Source of the DNA: Macrophomina tecta
Lineage: Eukaryota; Ascomycota; Dothideomycetes; Botryosphaeriales; Botryosphaeriaceae
Direction of reading: 5' to 3'
NCBI GenBank assembly: GCA_024180945.1
Contig: JAKSGN010000033.1
Span: forward strand, 1,488,001-1,552,000
Length of the DNA: 64,000 bases
The notes under the pieces: model-generated
Database searches by the model: none
Told to the model about the DNA's origin: nothing
The model's input: only the letters and a program-made list of their open reading frames with translations
Position numbers and translations under genes: made by a program
In this document: positions 1-11,262 of the stretch, one piece after another
Numbering within the stretch: the first letter of the stretch is position 1
Layout: each line of letters begins with the position of its first letter

Positions 1-819
1 TTGAAGGTAGCGGGGGACAGCTCGCCCGCCCATGAGTCGAAGACCTGGATCATCTGCGCGCCGGCAATGACTTGCTCGGCGAGATATTCGACGCAAAGCT
101 CGGCAATTTTTTGCAACAAGGCTTTGGATGCATCGGGGTATTTGTAGATCCACGTCTTGACTTCCTTGAACATCTTGCTGCCGCCGCCCTCGACCATGTA
201 GCTGAGGAGGGTCCACGGAGCACCGCAGAAACCGAGCAGCGGCACGCGTCCAGCCAGCTTCTTGCGGGTCAGTGTGATGGCATCGTAAACATACGACAGC
301 TCCTTCTTGACGTCGACGGACCGAGCCATGATGTCCTTGTACTGCTTGTCTTCCGGGGAGCGTAGCGGGTCTGGGAAGTGCGGGCCCTTCTTGTCGACCA
401 TGACGACCTCCATACCCATGGCCTGGGGAATGACCAGGATATCGGAGAAGATGATGGCGGCGTCGATCAAGCCGGCGAAGCGGTCAATGGGCTGCAGGGT
501 CAGGGTAGAGGCGATTTCGGGAGAACGACAGCACTCGAAGAAGTCATGTTTGCCCTTGGCTTCATGGTATTCGGGGAGGTAGCGGCCGGCTGGGCGCGGC
601 GAGGGTCAGCAAGGAGTGAGAGCGGCCGCAGACGTTCTGCGGCACTCGCGGGAGGGGCTGCTTACCCTGGCGCATCACCCACATGGGGGCACGCTCGACC
701 TGTTCGCCTTTGGCGGATTCTCAGCATGTTTGAGGGCCAATTGGGGGTGTCTGTGGCAGCGGCTCACCCCTGGCAGTGCGGAGGATCAGGTCGTTCTGGA
801 GAGGGTCGAACTGGGGCAT
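1..819 (-). CDS. HEM12: Uroporphyrinogen decarboxylase, N-terminal part (3' end outside window)
   Basis: Decarboxylates uroporphyrinogen III to coproporphyrinogen III in cytosolic heme synthesis. The start is the ATG at 819-817, opening [14 protein letters not shown], the family's usual N-terminus. Two introns are visible: 767-720 (GTGAGC...GAG) and 665-590 (GTAAGC...CAG). Across them the frame reads the hallmark motif [13 protein letters not shown], followed by the conserved stretches [17 protein letters not shown] and [17 protein letters not shown]. The reading frame is intact up to the window edge; the C-terminal part, including the end of the barrel, lies beyond base 1. It is divergent from MSH1, with about 225 bases between the two start codons, so the two probably share a promoter region. 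Family assignment is secure from several invariant motifs. Confidence 0.95.
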
Positions 820-1044
820 GGCGACGGGGGTGGGCGAGGCTGGGATGGAGTGGTTGAGTGTAGCTGCGAGCTCCCCGCGCTGGTGGGGTTGATGTGACTT
901 TTCTGGCGGATGATCGACATCATCGCGCGCTGCCGAAGCGAGCCGCCGCTGCCTGCCAGGGACCTGGCCATTGCCGTTCCTGCCCGCCCTTCTTATTTCC
1001 GCAACCGTCACACGCCCCCCTCCTTTCGTCCAGATTCTGGAGCC

Positions 1045-4000
1045 ATGGGCTTCCGCCCGTCGTTGCTCAGGTCCCGGCTGCCCATTCGTTTGGTCGCTTC
1101 GGCATGTCTCGCGCAGCTCTCCCACCTGCGCACGGTGCAGATGCGCTCCGTCGCGTCAAGCTTGCGCACGCGACTCGCGCCGACACCCGCTTTCCGGCCA
1201 TCCTGCCGCCCCAGCCTGTTTGCGAGAGGCAAGAAGACAACCACCCTGGCCGCCAAGGACCTGCCGCAGGGCCTGATTGGCGGCCCGCCGTTGGAAGACC
1301 TGGGTGAGGATGCCGGCCCTGCATATCCAACTCTTTTGCAGCAGGTCCGGAATAACATGCGGAAATTCGACCATTGCGTGCTCCTGACCCGAGTTGGCAA
1401 TTTCTACGAGGTCTGCCTCGAGACGGAGTGCCGATGTGGCATACTAACGGCGAAGATAGATGTATTTCGAGCATGCCGAGGAATACGGCCCCCTCTTGAA
1501 TCTCAAGGTCTCGTTGCGAAGGTCGAGACCCGGTCTTGGTCCTGTGCCTATGGTCGGTCTGTGTCCAATCGATGCTGCTTTCTCCTTCTCATGTCTTTGG
1601 CAGGCCGGCTTTCCTTACTTTCAGCTCGATCGCTTTCTGAAAATCCTGGTCCAGGATCTAAACAAGTACGTGGCAATCAGCGACGAGGTCCGAAATGATC
1701 CTTCCTCCAAGCTCAAATCCGGTGGCCTGCTGTTTGACCGCAAGGTTTCCCGCATCATCACCCCGGGTACTTTGGTCGATGAGAAGTTTATCGATCCTTG
1801 GGAGAACAACTACTGTCTTGCTATCCACGTCGTGCCCGCCAGTGCTTCTGACTATGCGTCGGACAAGGTGGACGCCCAGTCCGCAGATATCGGTCTTGCA
1901 TGGTTGGACATGTCCAGTGGCGAGTTCTCCACCCAGAGCACCACCATCACTGGCCTCTCCTCAGCTCTGGCCCTCATCAGACCCCGTGAGGTCGTTCTGC
2001 ACAGTGCCCTGGAGGAACTCGCTGATTCGAGACTCGTCAATATTCTGGAAGAAGACCGACACGTCATCACCTTTCATCAGCCCGAGCCAGGCAGCAATGT
2101 TCCAGACAAGCATGGCCAAGTGCTTCAAAATGCCGTGCCTGGGTGTAACCCATCGGCCTTCCCGCTCCCCGAGCTAGGCGCAGCAGCATTCCTTCTTGAG
2201 TACGTGCGCGCCCAGCTCCAAGGATCAAGTATTGCTTTGCAGCCCCCAGTACGGCGTGAGGCGACCGAATTCATGAGCATAGACAAGAACACTCTTCGGG
2301 CGCTGGAGCTGCGGACCACCTTGCGAGAGGGTAAACTGGAGGGGAGCCTCCTGCACTCCATTCGGAAGACCGTGACGAAAAGTGGCACAAGGCTGCTGAC
2401 GCAGAGACTCAGTGAGAATCCCGATCTCCCCCTCTTTCGTCTCCAACTGATAGTGGAAAAGCTTCCCCATCCATGTCGCTTGACATCATAAACGAAAGAC
2501 TGGATCTCGTGGCAGGGTTGATTGAGAATGTGGCATTACGCCAAAACCTTATTGCGCTTCTGCGTCGGACCTTCGACACGTGGCGCCTTGTTCAAAAGTT
2601 TTCCGTAGGCCGAGGAGACGCGGATGATCTTCTGGAGCTGTCAAAGACAATTCAAATCACCAAGGACGTTGCACAACTTCTGGAGAATGAAACTGGCTGC
2701 AAAGCATCCTTCGAGGGGCTGGTCCGGCGCCTGTCATTGGACGGCCCGGGCCGTCTGTCGAAACGTATTCTTGACGCCATCGACGAGGACGGCCTCTCGG
2801 AACAACACCGTATCGAAGACGATGAGGCGGCAGCTATGGCAGGTCTCGCGGCTGAAGTCCTCACTGAAGAAGGTGAAGAAGTCAAATCCGGGAATCTTGC
2901 GAAACTGTCCAAGGCCAAGCAGAACGGCAGGCTGGGAGGAAGCAAGGCCGTTGATACGGGCCTGCCGGACGTCTGGATCATGCGCTGTAGGTAAGGGATG
3001 ATTCCGAGAGCCTCGTGGTGCGTCATGCGTCGGCTGAAAATCCCAAGTGCGAGTGCGACATTGGCACGTCTGCATGAAGAACTGGACGAGATAGCCCAAC
3101 AGAGGGATGACCTTAGCGTCCGCCTGCGAGAGGCAACTGGTTTGACTGACTTGGCTTTGCCCTAACTGGAACACGGGCGCTAATAGATGGCCGCAGGAGC
3201 ACCGGGCCTGAGCTTGCGATGGACTCCAGGCCTTGGGCACATTGTCCATATCAAAGGCAAAAGTGGGAGCATAGCCAATCTGGAGTCAGCACGGAGCGTC
3301 AGCTCGAGCAAATCAACTCGTTCGTACCACGTCCCTGAGTGGACTAAGCTAGGGAACCAGTTGGACGAGGCAAGACTCCGGATCCGTTCCGAGGAGCAAC
3401 GGGTGTTCGGCCAGCTTCGAGCGGCAGTGGTTCGCAACCTGGTCAAGCTGCGACGCAACGCAGCCGTCCTCGATGAGCTGGATGTGGCGTGCTCTTTCGC
3501 TACACTGGCGGAAGAACGAGGGTTGGTCCGCCCGAAGCTGAATCACGGGTATGTCACCCTGGCAATCTCGATCAGCTAAGAGTGCTAATTCTGATAGGAC
3601 GACTCATAAGATCGTCGGCGGCAGGCATCCGGTAGTCGAAACCGGCCTGCTGGAGCAAGGCAGAAACTTTACCTCTAACAGCTGCAACGTTGGCGACGGC
3701 AAGCGGATCTTGCTGATTACTGGGCATGTTTCTCCCCACACTTCTCGTATGTGCTTTTTCCTCTAACGTTCAGGTAGCCCCAATATGGCGGGCAAAAGCA
3801 CATTTCTGAGACAGAACGCATTGATTTCCATTCTGGCTCAAACAGGGTCTTTTGTGCCTGCAGAATACGCGGAAATTGGGCTGGTTGACAAGATTTTCAG
3901 CAGAGTCAGTTCCAATAGCTCGGGTCCATACGACAGCTAACTTATCTTGCAGGTCGGTTCCGCTGATAATCTTTACCAAGATCAGTCCACCTTCATGGTG

Positions 4001-4533
4001 GAGATGCTTGAGACGGCCGAAATCCTGAAGCAGGCAACACCGCGCTCATTCGTTTGTGGTCCCAATTTTGCCGCTCAATAAAATCAGAGTCTGTTGACTG
4101 ACACGGTATCTTGCGAAGGTCATTATGGATGAAGTCGGCCGGGGTACCACCCCTGAGGACGGCATCGCTGTCGGCTATGCATGCCTGCATCATCTCTACC
4201 ATGTCAACCGCTGTAGGGCTCTTTTCGCGACGCATTTCCATAGGCTCGCAGACATGACCGAGGATTTCGAACAGCTGGAGTGCTACTGCACCGATGTAGA
4301 GGAGGGAGAAGATGGCGCCTTTGCGTACGTGCATCGGCTGAGAAAAGGAATCAACCGGAAATCCCATGCGCTCAAGGTTGCGCGAGTCGCAGGTGAGTCG
4401 TAGACCACAGAACTGCTCGTGATGGGTTTCAGTGCAGGTGTGTGTTGACCACGACGTTGTAGGACTACCAAACGAGGCCATTACGGTCGCGGCGCGGGTG
4501 CTGAAAGACTTCAAAATGTTGCCTCACGACTAG
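1045..4533 (+). CDS. MSH1: Mitochondrial DNA mismatch repair protein, MutS homologue 1
   Basis: MutS-family ATPase that maintains mitochondrial DNA. The ATG at 1045 gives an Arg-rich, acid-poor leader ([17 protein letters not shown]) typical of a mitochondrial presequence. About ten short introns interrupt the gene. The domain order is as expected: mismatch-binding region ([19 protein letters not shown] at about 1355-1410, where family members carry the F-Y-E element), connector, lever and clamp (1460-3540), then the ATPase. Walker A ([11 protein letters not shown]) is assembled across an unusual GC-AG intron at 3724-3777; Walker B is [14 protein letters not shown] at about 4120. The C-terminus ends [11 protein letters not shown] at TAG 4531-4533. 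I estimate about 950 residues. In-frame codons exist upstream of 1045 back to 910, but the 1045 start has the better context and leader. Every frame break could be explained by a plausible intron, so I regard it as functional. Confidence 0.92.
3724..3777 (+). other. GC-AG intron inside the MSH1 Walker A coding sequence
   Basis: Between ATT ACT GG (ending 3723) and C CCC AAT ATG (from 3778) lies a 54-base segment beginning GCATGT and ending GGTAG. Removing it restores ITGPNMAGKS, the exact MutS Walker A. A GT-AG alternative within the same stretch (GTATGT...CAG) would insert about nine foreign residues in the nucleotide-binding loop. I infer a non-canonical GC donor. Confidence 0.7.
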
Positions 4534-5147
4534 TGGTAGGTGAAAGGCCCGACATGGTCGCACAATTCGCTGTGGACTGACGCGGTAGGCCGCGCAGGCT
4601 CCACAGTAGCTGTCCGATATACAGTTGTAGTAGCTCCAGGGCCGTGGCGTATGGGTGCCACAGAGCGACCCAGGGCCACCGACTGGGTGCCTCTTTTCTC
4701 CCCTACCCGGCACTCAGCTGCTGTGCCATGGTTACAAGACTCAATAAAGAACAGGAGAGGCGGTGACAGGCAGCTGATCGGCGGCAGGAGTTGAGATATA
4801 GTGGGTGCGTAAACACCATGTCATTCACCTGCTGAATCACTTAAATACCAGTGTGCTGTCATGTGCATCCTCATTCTGACCATGCTTTAAATTACCTCGA
4901 GCAGGCCAGGCTCACCATTCACTCTACCTTCGCATCAATCCTCACTCTCAGCAAGCTTCAGCAGCTGAGCTCGGCCATTTCTGCCCCCCGCTAACGTTCA
5001 ATATCAGGGAGGTTGTGGGTCCGCCTTCGCTTTTACCCGACTGTCCTGACCGCAGCTGTACAAAGCGAAACGCCCTAGCTATCACCACTCGCAAAAGAAC
5101 ATTTCAATCTATTCCTCTTCCTCACGAGACTACCTTCGCCCCCAACC
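4534..5147. other. Intergenic region between MSH1 and acetyltransferase gene
   Basis: This is the 3' flank of MSH1 and the promoter and leader of the downstream gene. The last 200 bases are pyrimidine-rich (CTACCTTCGC, TCCTCTTCCTC), as is usual ahead of fungal start sites. No RNA gene or repeat was seen. Confidence 0.5.
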
Positions 5148-6531
5148 ATGACGAACACAAAATCGAGCTCGGTGCCTTTCCCGGCTGCCGACGATGACTT
5201 TCGTGCTGCTCGTCTGCGATGTGCAATGGCCTGCCAGATGTACAACCAAATGCCCGAAAATGCGACCGTCGAGCACCGATCGAGGCTGTGGAGGAAGTAA
5301 GTAAGCCCTTGCATGATACCGCTCCTACCATGCTTCCTAGCTGAAACCTCACGCGGAAAACTAGCATTGTCACTACTGGCTCAATCACTCCACCTTGTGA
5401 GGACGAGCTTGAAGACATCGCTGCGGGTCGTAACACCAACAGTCCATTCTCTAAAGGCGCGCCGTACGTCAAACCTCCGGTGTACATTGATTATGGCACC
5501 ATGCTCCAGGTTGGCGCATCCACCTTCATCAACCGCAACTTGACCATATCCGATACTCCAATTCTCCCCATCAAGATAGGCGAACGCTGCCTCATCGGCC
5601 CCAACACCTCCATCTACGCTGTGGGCCATCCACTTGACTACCGCGAGCGGGGTGGCCCTTTAGGAGCGCCCAGTCTGGCTAGCTCAGTTACCATTGAGGA
5701 CGATTGTTGGGTTGGCGGTAGCGTTGTCATTATGTAAGTGGTGCTTGGATTCTTCTGTGATAAGTGCCTGCCACGGCCTAGCTGACGTGGCCGTCTTTCA
5801 GGCCTGGTGTACGCATTGGTAGAGGCTGTGTAATCGGCGCTGGCAGCGTGGTGACGAAGGTAAGCAAAGAGTCGAGTTGAGTCCGAATACACAAGCAGCA
5901 CGCACAGCCTGCACGTACGCACATCCTATCAGCGCGGTCCGCACTCTCGGCTCCTCACTAAATTAAGAAAAAGTAACGGGCCACCAATCCCAAGCTAGGA
6001 GTCGGTCTTTGCCCTGCCTTGTCCTCCCCCCGGCCGGTTTCCCTGCCCTGTTGCCTGACAACCCTGCTTACTTTGCTCATTCGGCCCACCACCAACGAGA
6101 AAATCCCTTCAGCCTGGTCACGGAAGACCGATCCGCACGCCCCGCCCGCTAACATCTCACAGGACGTACCGCCAGAGCATCTCGCGTACGGCAATCCCGC
6201 GCGTGTTATCCGCAGGTTGGTCGAGGACATTACCGAATCAGAGCATGTCCAGCATCAGCAGATCTCACCTGTCCGTCTGTCTCCCAGTTCCGACGCATCA
6301 GTCACTGCCATGGTCGATCCGACAGCTACTGGCACGACCACGCCGTCACCCTCTACTTGCTCATCCTGCGCCTGCTCCTCCGTCTTGACTCCGTTGCCAG
6401 CCCCTTCGCTTGTTTCTTTCGGCTGGTCGCTGCCATCGTTCATCCGCCGGTTTCCTCTGACGCAGTACTGCTTGCTACAGGCACTCTTACTGTTCATCAG
6501 TCTTATATTGTTGGTTTACCGCTTCGCATGA
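5148..6531 (+). CDS. Maltose/galactoside O-acetyltransferase-like hexapeptide-repeat protein with C-terminal membrane segment
   Basis: Probable acetyl-CoA-dependent O-acetyltransferase of the NodL/Maa type. The N-terminus (DDDFRAARLRCAMACQMYNQ) matches the Mac domain that precedes the left-handed beta-helix in this family. The helix follows with hexapeptide repeats such as IGERCLIGPNTSIYAVGHP, VTIEDDCWVGGSVVI and VRIGRGCVIGAGSVV; the His in AVGHPL is the position of the family's catalytic histidine. Introns are at 5297-5364, about 5732-5800 (ending CAG), and 5860-6162, the last 303 bases long and unusual for this window. After the canonical DVPPEHLAYGNPARVIR end, the frame continues about 100 residues through a Ser/Thr/Cys-rich stretch into a hydrophobic tail (LLQALLLFISLILLVY) ending RFA. 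Bacterial relatives lack this tail, which suggests tail anchoring. The substrate is unknown. Confidence 0.85.
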
Positions 6532-9500
6532 CGCATTACCCGAGAATCCGCATCTACCACTACTCTCCAGACAATCCTGTCTTCTCACCTTCTTTCCCTC
6601 ATCGGCGCTTCTTCTGACCTGTAAATTCCGCCGGTGTGGTTGCAAAGCGCACGCACCCATCGTTCCGCAGCAGCTAGCAGCAACAAGCAGCCGCCACTGA
6701 GGATTGGCTGGTTACTGCGGGTGCCTCTAGCTGCTGCGTAACCTAAGGACAGGTCACCTCGCGCGAGTGGGTCCGGTCACACACCGACACAGACACCGGC
6801 AGACAGTTGCACTTGCAGGAACCAGGCACGGACAGGCTTTTCCTTCACTTACACAAATGCGAGTTTGACATAGCATGGCGTGGCATCCTGGGGCTTAGGA
6901 GTTTACAGCCTTGCCTTTACCAATTACGATCCCGATTCTCGTCGGTTATTACCATCTCTCTGAAAATTTTGCGGGTTTCTGCATAGGACCCTAATGGACC
7001 AGATTTTGATTCATGCGAGAGCATCCGCGACCGAATATTCCGGAGCCCACATTCTTTTTCTATTGCACTCTCCCTTTCATTCCTTGCCTTGAGACACAGA
7101 TTATTTCTTCACCATGTGTGTATATTTCAATTGTTTTGTTTGGCATTAAAATCTACAGCTACGGCTTGCCAGTGGAGCTATGGTAAATGACAAGCGCGGC
7201 GTTGAAAAGTTGGAACAGAAGAACATGCTCCTTGTAGCACACTTATTTTGGAATTCTACTTCGCGCCACATCTCGCGAAATGCTTGCAGAAACCCTTTCC
7301 TGTAACCTCCGTGGCAGGCTGTGACAGGATGCTTATGATTAGACTCACTCCACCGCTTTCGATTGCTCCTGGCTTCAGTGCCAAAGCAACTCTTCTGGCC
7401 CGCACCTCGAACCGGGTATGTGCGTACATGAGTGGTGCGTATACATTACCTGACAGCACAGGTCAAGACCGGTCGGCAGGCAAGGGCATATGGAAGTACA
7501 GCAGCCGCATTAGCAGCCACAGAGCAACATCCACAATATCAGTGGACCAACGAGGCAGAAGTGAAAGGGAGAAACCCGCGGCAAGCCAACAAAACCGGAC
7601 CAGTAACGGAATCGTCTTTTGCCCGGAGTTCTGGGACTATGCAAAAAGTACATGTGCAAGCAGGGACAAGGATGGTAGGGTATCGCTTCCCAAGGATAGT
7701 GATGGCGAGGAAGGGGGGGAAAGGGTTACCGCGGCAAGTAACGTACCGCCCTGCAGGAGCGGAACGGGTAGCCTGTGCTTCCGCGCCTACGTTTCGGGTG
7801 GGCTAGCACATCATCGGCGCGATCATCTGCATAAGAATGGGTAAGCGTGAGGGGCGGAAGATCGGGCGTTGATTGTGGACAGGGTCAGTATTCGCTGCCT
7901 TGCTCTTTGGGGAGGTCCCGCTGTGTCCTCGCACCTTGTCGGGATCATCTCCGTTCTCCGGATTGTCGCACACCGCCGATTAATGCGTGAGCCGCATCCT
8001 CGTCATGGATTTATTTGTATGTCCGGTCTATCACCGGCTTCTTTTTCCGCTTACTTGGAAGAAGGATGGGGGGGGTGGGGAGGGGGGGAAGGTGCAAATT
8101 CGGGAAAATTTTTCCTCCAAATATCCTCTAGCATGCGCGTGCGCATGTTGCTCGCACGCTTCGACAGGACTGATACCGCCGCTTCTCCCGCTCACTGGCC
8201 TTCGCGTATCTGTGCTGTATTGTGCTTCGAGTTTCGTTACAATCTAGGCGGCGCCTTTATCTCTCGCCCGTATACTATGCTGTATCTCTGTGATCGGAAG
8301 GACATGCCTGCCTACGTACCGCGCATTCTCAGATGGTCACATTTGCCTCAACAGTCATTCAATGTACATGCGGTGCCCGGTCGGATTGACCCTATCTCCC
8401 CAGGATACCATAATCCCGACTAGTCGGTCTATTCCGTCACCGCTCATACGATTACACTCCACCGTCAGGGCGAACACAATTGACCATCAGCTAATGGAAA
8501 GAGGAGAACGAAGCGCTGTCGAGCATGCCATCCTCATCCGGCCATGCTGGCAGTTGAAGTTCGCTTCTTTTCTCGCTTCCCCCAGTCGCCAATCTCAAAG
8601 GCACCCGCCAACCCAGCTCACCGGATCCGAACACCTCTCGTTGCTTTTTCTTCCCCTCCTGCTATACGTCGCTTGCTCGCTTGCTTTTTCTCTTCTGCTT
8701 TCTCTCTCTCCCTGATCTCTTCTGTTTTTTTCCCTTTGCTCATCACAGACGATCAATAACGCCCCTTAACGAGAAACGCCACCCTCGATAACAACAGCCT
8801 CTTTCAGATCCGCAGGCATATCTCACGAGCCCCCTTCTTCCATAAGCATATGGCCCCCTCACCTTTGGCCCCCAAGTCGAAAAGGGGCGCCAGGGGCCCC
8901 GGGGGTCAGAGCGGATGCCGAGAATAAGAAAAAGCAAGCCCGATTTTAGAATCGGCGAAAAAAGGTTTCAGGCTTCGTGCATGTGCGGATGTGTCCGGCA
9001 GCTCTTCGTAAATCGAGATTTGTTCCACTCGCCCGGGCCGAACTGTACTTCCCGACAGTCCACCCTAGACATTTGCGTGTGTTTTTCTTTTTCTTTTTTT
9101 TTCTTTTCGAAGGAGATCTGCCGCCTCCGCGGGCTGGGATGAGAGGGCATGATCACATGGCGAGGGGCAGTCTTCTCTTCTTTGATATTGTCACCCTCCT
9201 CTTTCTTATCCTGGAACCACCCTGTCTTATCACACCAAATTTCAAAAATGCCTCGAGAGCTGAGGGCAATTTTTTTTTTTATATTTTTCTTGGCTTCTGC
9301 CCGACCATTTCCCCCTTCCGCCCCTCCCTACTTCCGCCACCCTTGCTGGCCGCAATAACGGCTGTGGCGCAAGTAACTGGCCACCCGCTCGTTTTGGGAG
9401 TGAGCTGAGAGGACTCCTTTTTTTGGGTGGGGGGAGGAGGACTTCTGATGCGAGAGAGCTGCGCGGTCGGTTGTTCTTTCAGCCAGCCAGCCTCAGCCTT

Positions 9501-11262
9501 GTCTCTGCCCGGTTTCTTTTCCTCCCATCTCCTTCGAGCTCCATCTTCCGGTTGGACGGCAAGTGTGCGGGCATGCTTTGCTCTGCAAGTGTCTCCTTTC
9601 TCGGAGTATGCTCCTTCCATTTTTTTTCCTGCCCAAATTCCCATCGTTTTACAAATCGCGGTACGGTCCCAAGCCACCATGTCCGTCAATCAAAGAGATC
9701 TTCGATCGGACACGGAAGAAGCGCCTACTACCGACAGCACGGCACATTCACAAACCCGACTCAGCGGGAGAGGCTGGATGGCAAGGAGAAGAAGAAGAAG
9801 AGAGAGAGAAAAAAAAAAGAGGGCAACCGCCTTGTCTCCCATTTCGCTTTTTCCCTGTTGTCTGCTGCCTTCCCCCATTCGCCCTTCCTTCCGTCCACAA
9901 CATACATACGTACGCTCTCTTACACACAAACGTAAACCCCCGTCCCTCTTCCCCCCGGGGTCTCTGATCTTGTCTTCGTGCCACCCACCCCCCATGCAAG
10001 CCGCTCTCAGCCAAGGCCCCACCCTCCGATCCGCCAACCTTGTTTTCCCCCGCCTCCTTTCTTCAAGAGAGAAAGATCTGTCGCACGCCCCATCCGCTCA
10101 CCGGCCCGAAGAGGTAAATGTTGGGGACGTGTGCGACATAAAAGAAGAGCAGGGTGGACGCGCCTGGCTGTCTGGTCAGCCAGCCAGCCAGCTACTGCAG
10201 GGGAGTGCAGAGCCGGGTTATACGGTTGGACGGAAAGGGTAATCAGCTCAATGCTGCCATGGCGGGTCTTGTCGGAAGGGAGGATGTGGATGGTGGCCCG
10301 ATAAGGTATGTTCGTGGACGAGAGGAGGGGGAGGGGGAGGAGGAGGAGGAGGATGATGGAGCTGGATGGCATGGGAGGACTAGGTACGGATGGCGGGAAG
10401 GGAGTGATTGGCTGGCTGACAGGCTGTGTATACGCGGTACGAAGAGGAGGGAGTAGGGTTGAGCAGGCAGGGAGGTAGGTTGGTGGCCGCTGATGGGGCT
10501 TGGTATTGGGGGCTTTCTCTTGCTGGGGTGCCTTATGCTGATGGTTTATATGCCGTCGCCACAGATCAGCTTGCGGTAGCAAAGAGGGCCGGAGCTTTGT
10601 CAGCAGAAGCGGAAGTAATTGATGTTGCACTTGTGAGAGAAAACTGTCTGCAGTGCATATGACGCGTCGTTTCTGCTGCACTGAACGAGCTGAGATCTGT
10701 ATGTACTTCCATTTGAGCGTCTATAGCCTAGTGGCTACACTAGAAAAACTCGCCGACTTCCCTATACACACCCACTAACATTTTATTGCTTCCTGATCTG
10801 GGTCAAAGCCCACCATATCCTTTTGCTACGGGCAAGGGAGCAACCCGCAAGGTAGAGATACATATACAGACTACCTCAGTTTCTGCGGAATTGACTATTC
10901 AAAACGACATACGAGCTGCTAATCGAAAGGGAGATCAAGAAGCAGCAGTCTTCGGGGTCATTGCAGTACAAATATCATGGTTATCTGTTTAAAAGTGAAG
11001 TGTTCATTTTGTCCTTTTGCCCCCCGTGCCTCCAGATATAATACAAAAAAAAAAAAAGTGCCACACCACGTCATGACCAGTTCCAACAATAGGATGATTC
11101 TAAATCGACAATGAAGTAAAGAACTCAGGGAGAGGTAAAGAAAAAGTCACGTTACCAGAATACACTTAGCGCGTCTTTTCATCATCCAGCTTTTGCAGTC
11201 TTTTTCATACTTCCTTACCACGAGATCCCTCCCAACCTGCCGTCATACAACCAATTTACCCT
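6532..11262. other. 4.7-kb gene-free region between two convergent gene ends
   Basis: Both flanking genes point into this interval, so neither needs a promoter here. Several ORFs of 100-270 codons exist (for example 7248-7844, 9427-10242 plus; 10007-10681 minus), but all are low-complexity, show no recognisable domain and overlap ORFs in other frames. From about 8500 to 10000 the plus strand has long pyrimidine tracts (T-rich at 9077-9110, 9271-9284, 9618-9629), which resemble a fungal promoter and leader reading rightward. The best-placed start in it is the ATG at 9679 (context GCCACC), which opens an Arg/Lys-rich ORF I cannot identify. A noncoding RNA or an unrecognised gene is possible. 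Confidence 0.4.

Noticed and set aside
9427..10242. 271-codon plus-strand ORF
   Set aside because: Composition is Ser/Pro/Arg from pyrimidine tracts and A-runs, it overlaps ORFs in other frames, and it has no domain; kept only as part of the gene-free region.
10007..10681. 224-codon minus-strand ORF
   Set aside because: Low-complexity translation of a purine-rich plus strand (Leu/Pro/Ser runs); no motif or intron structure.
10716..10790. tRNA-like stretch (TATAGCCTAGTGGCTAC resembles a D arm)
   Set aside because: No T-loop, anticodon arm or acceptor stem could be paired.
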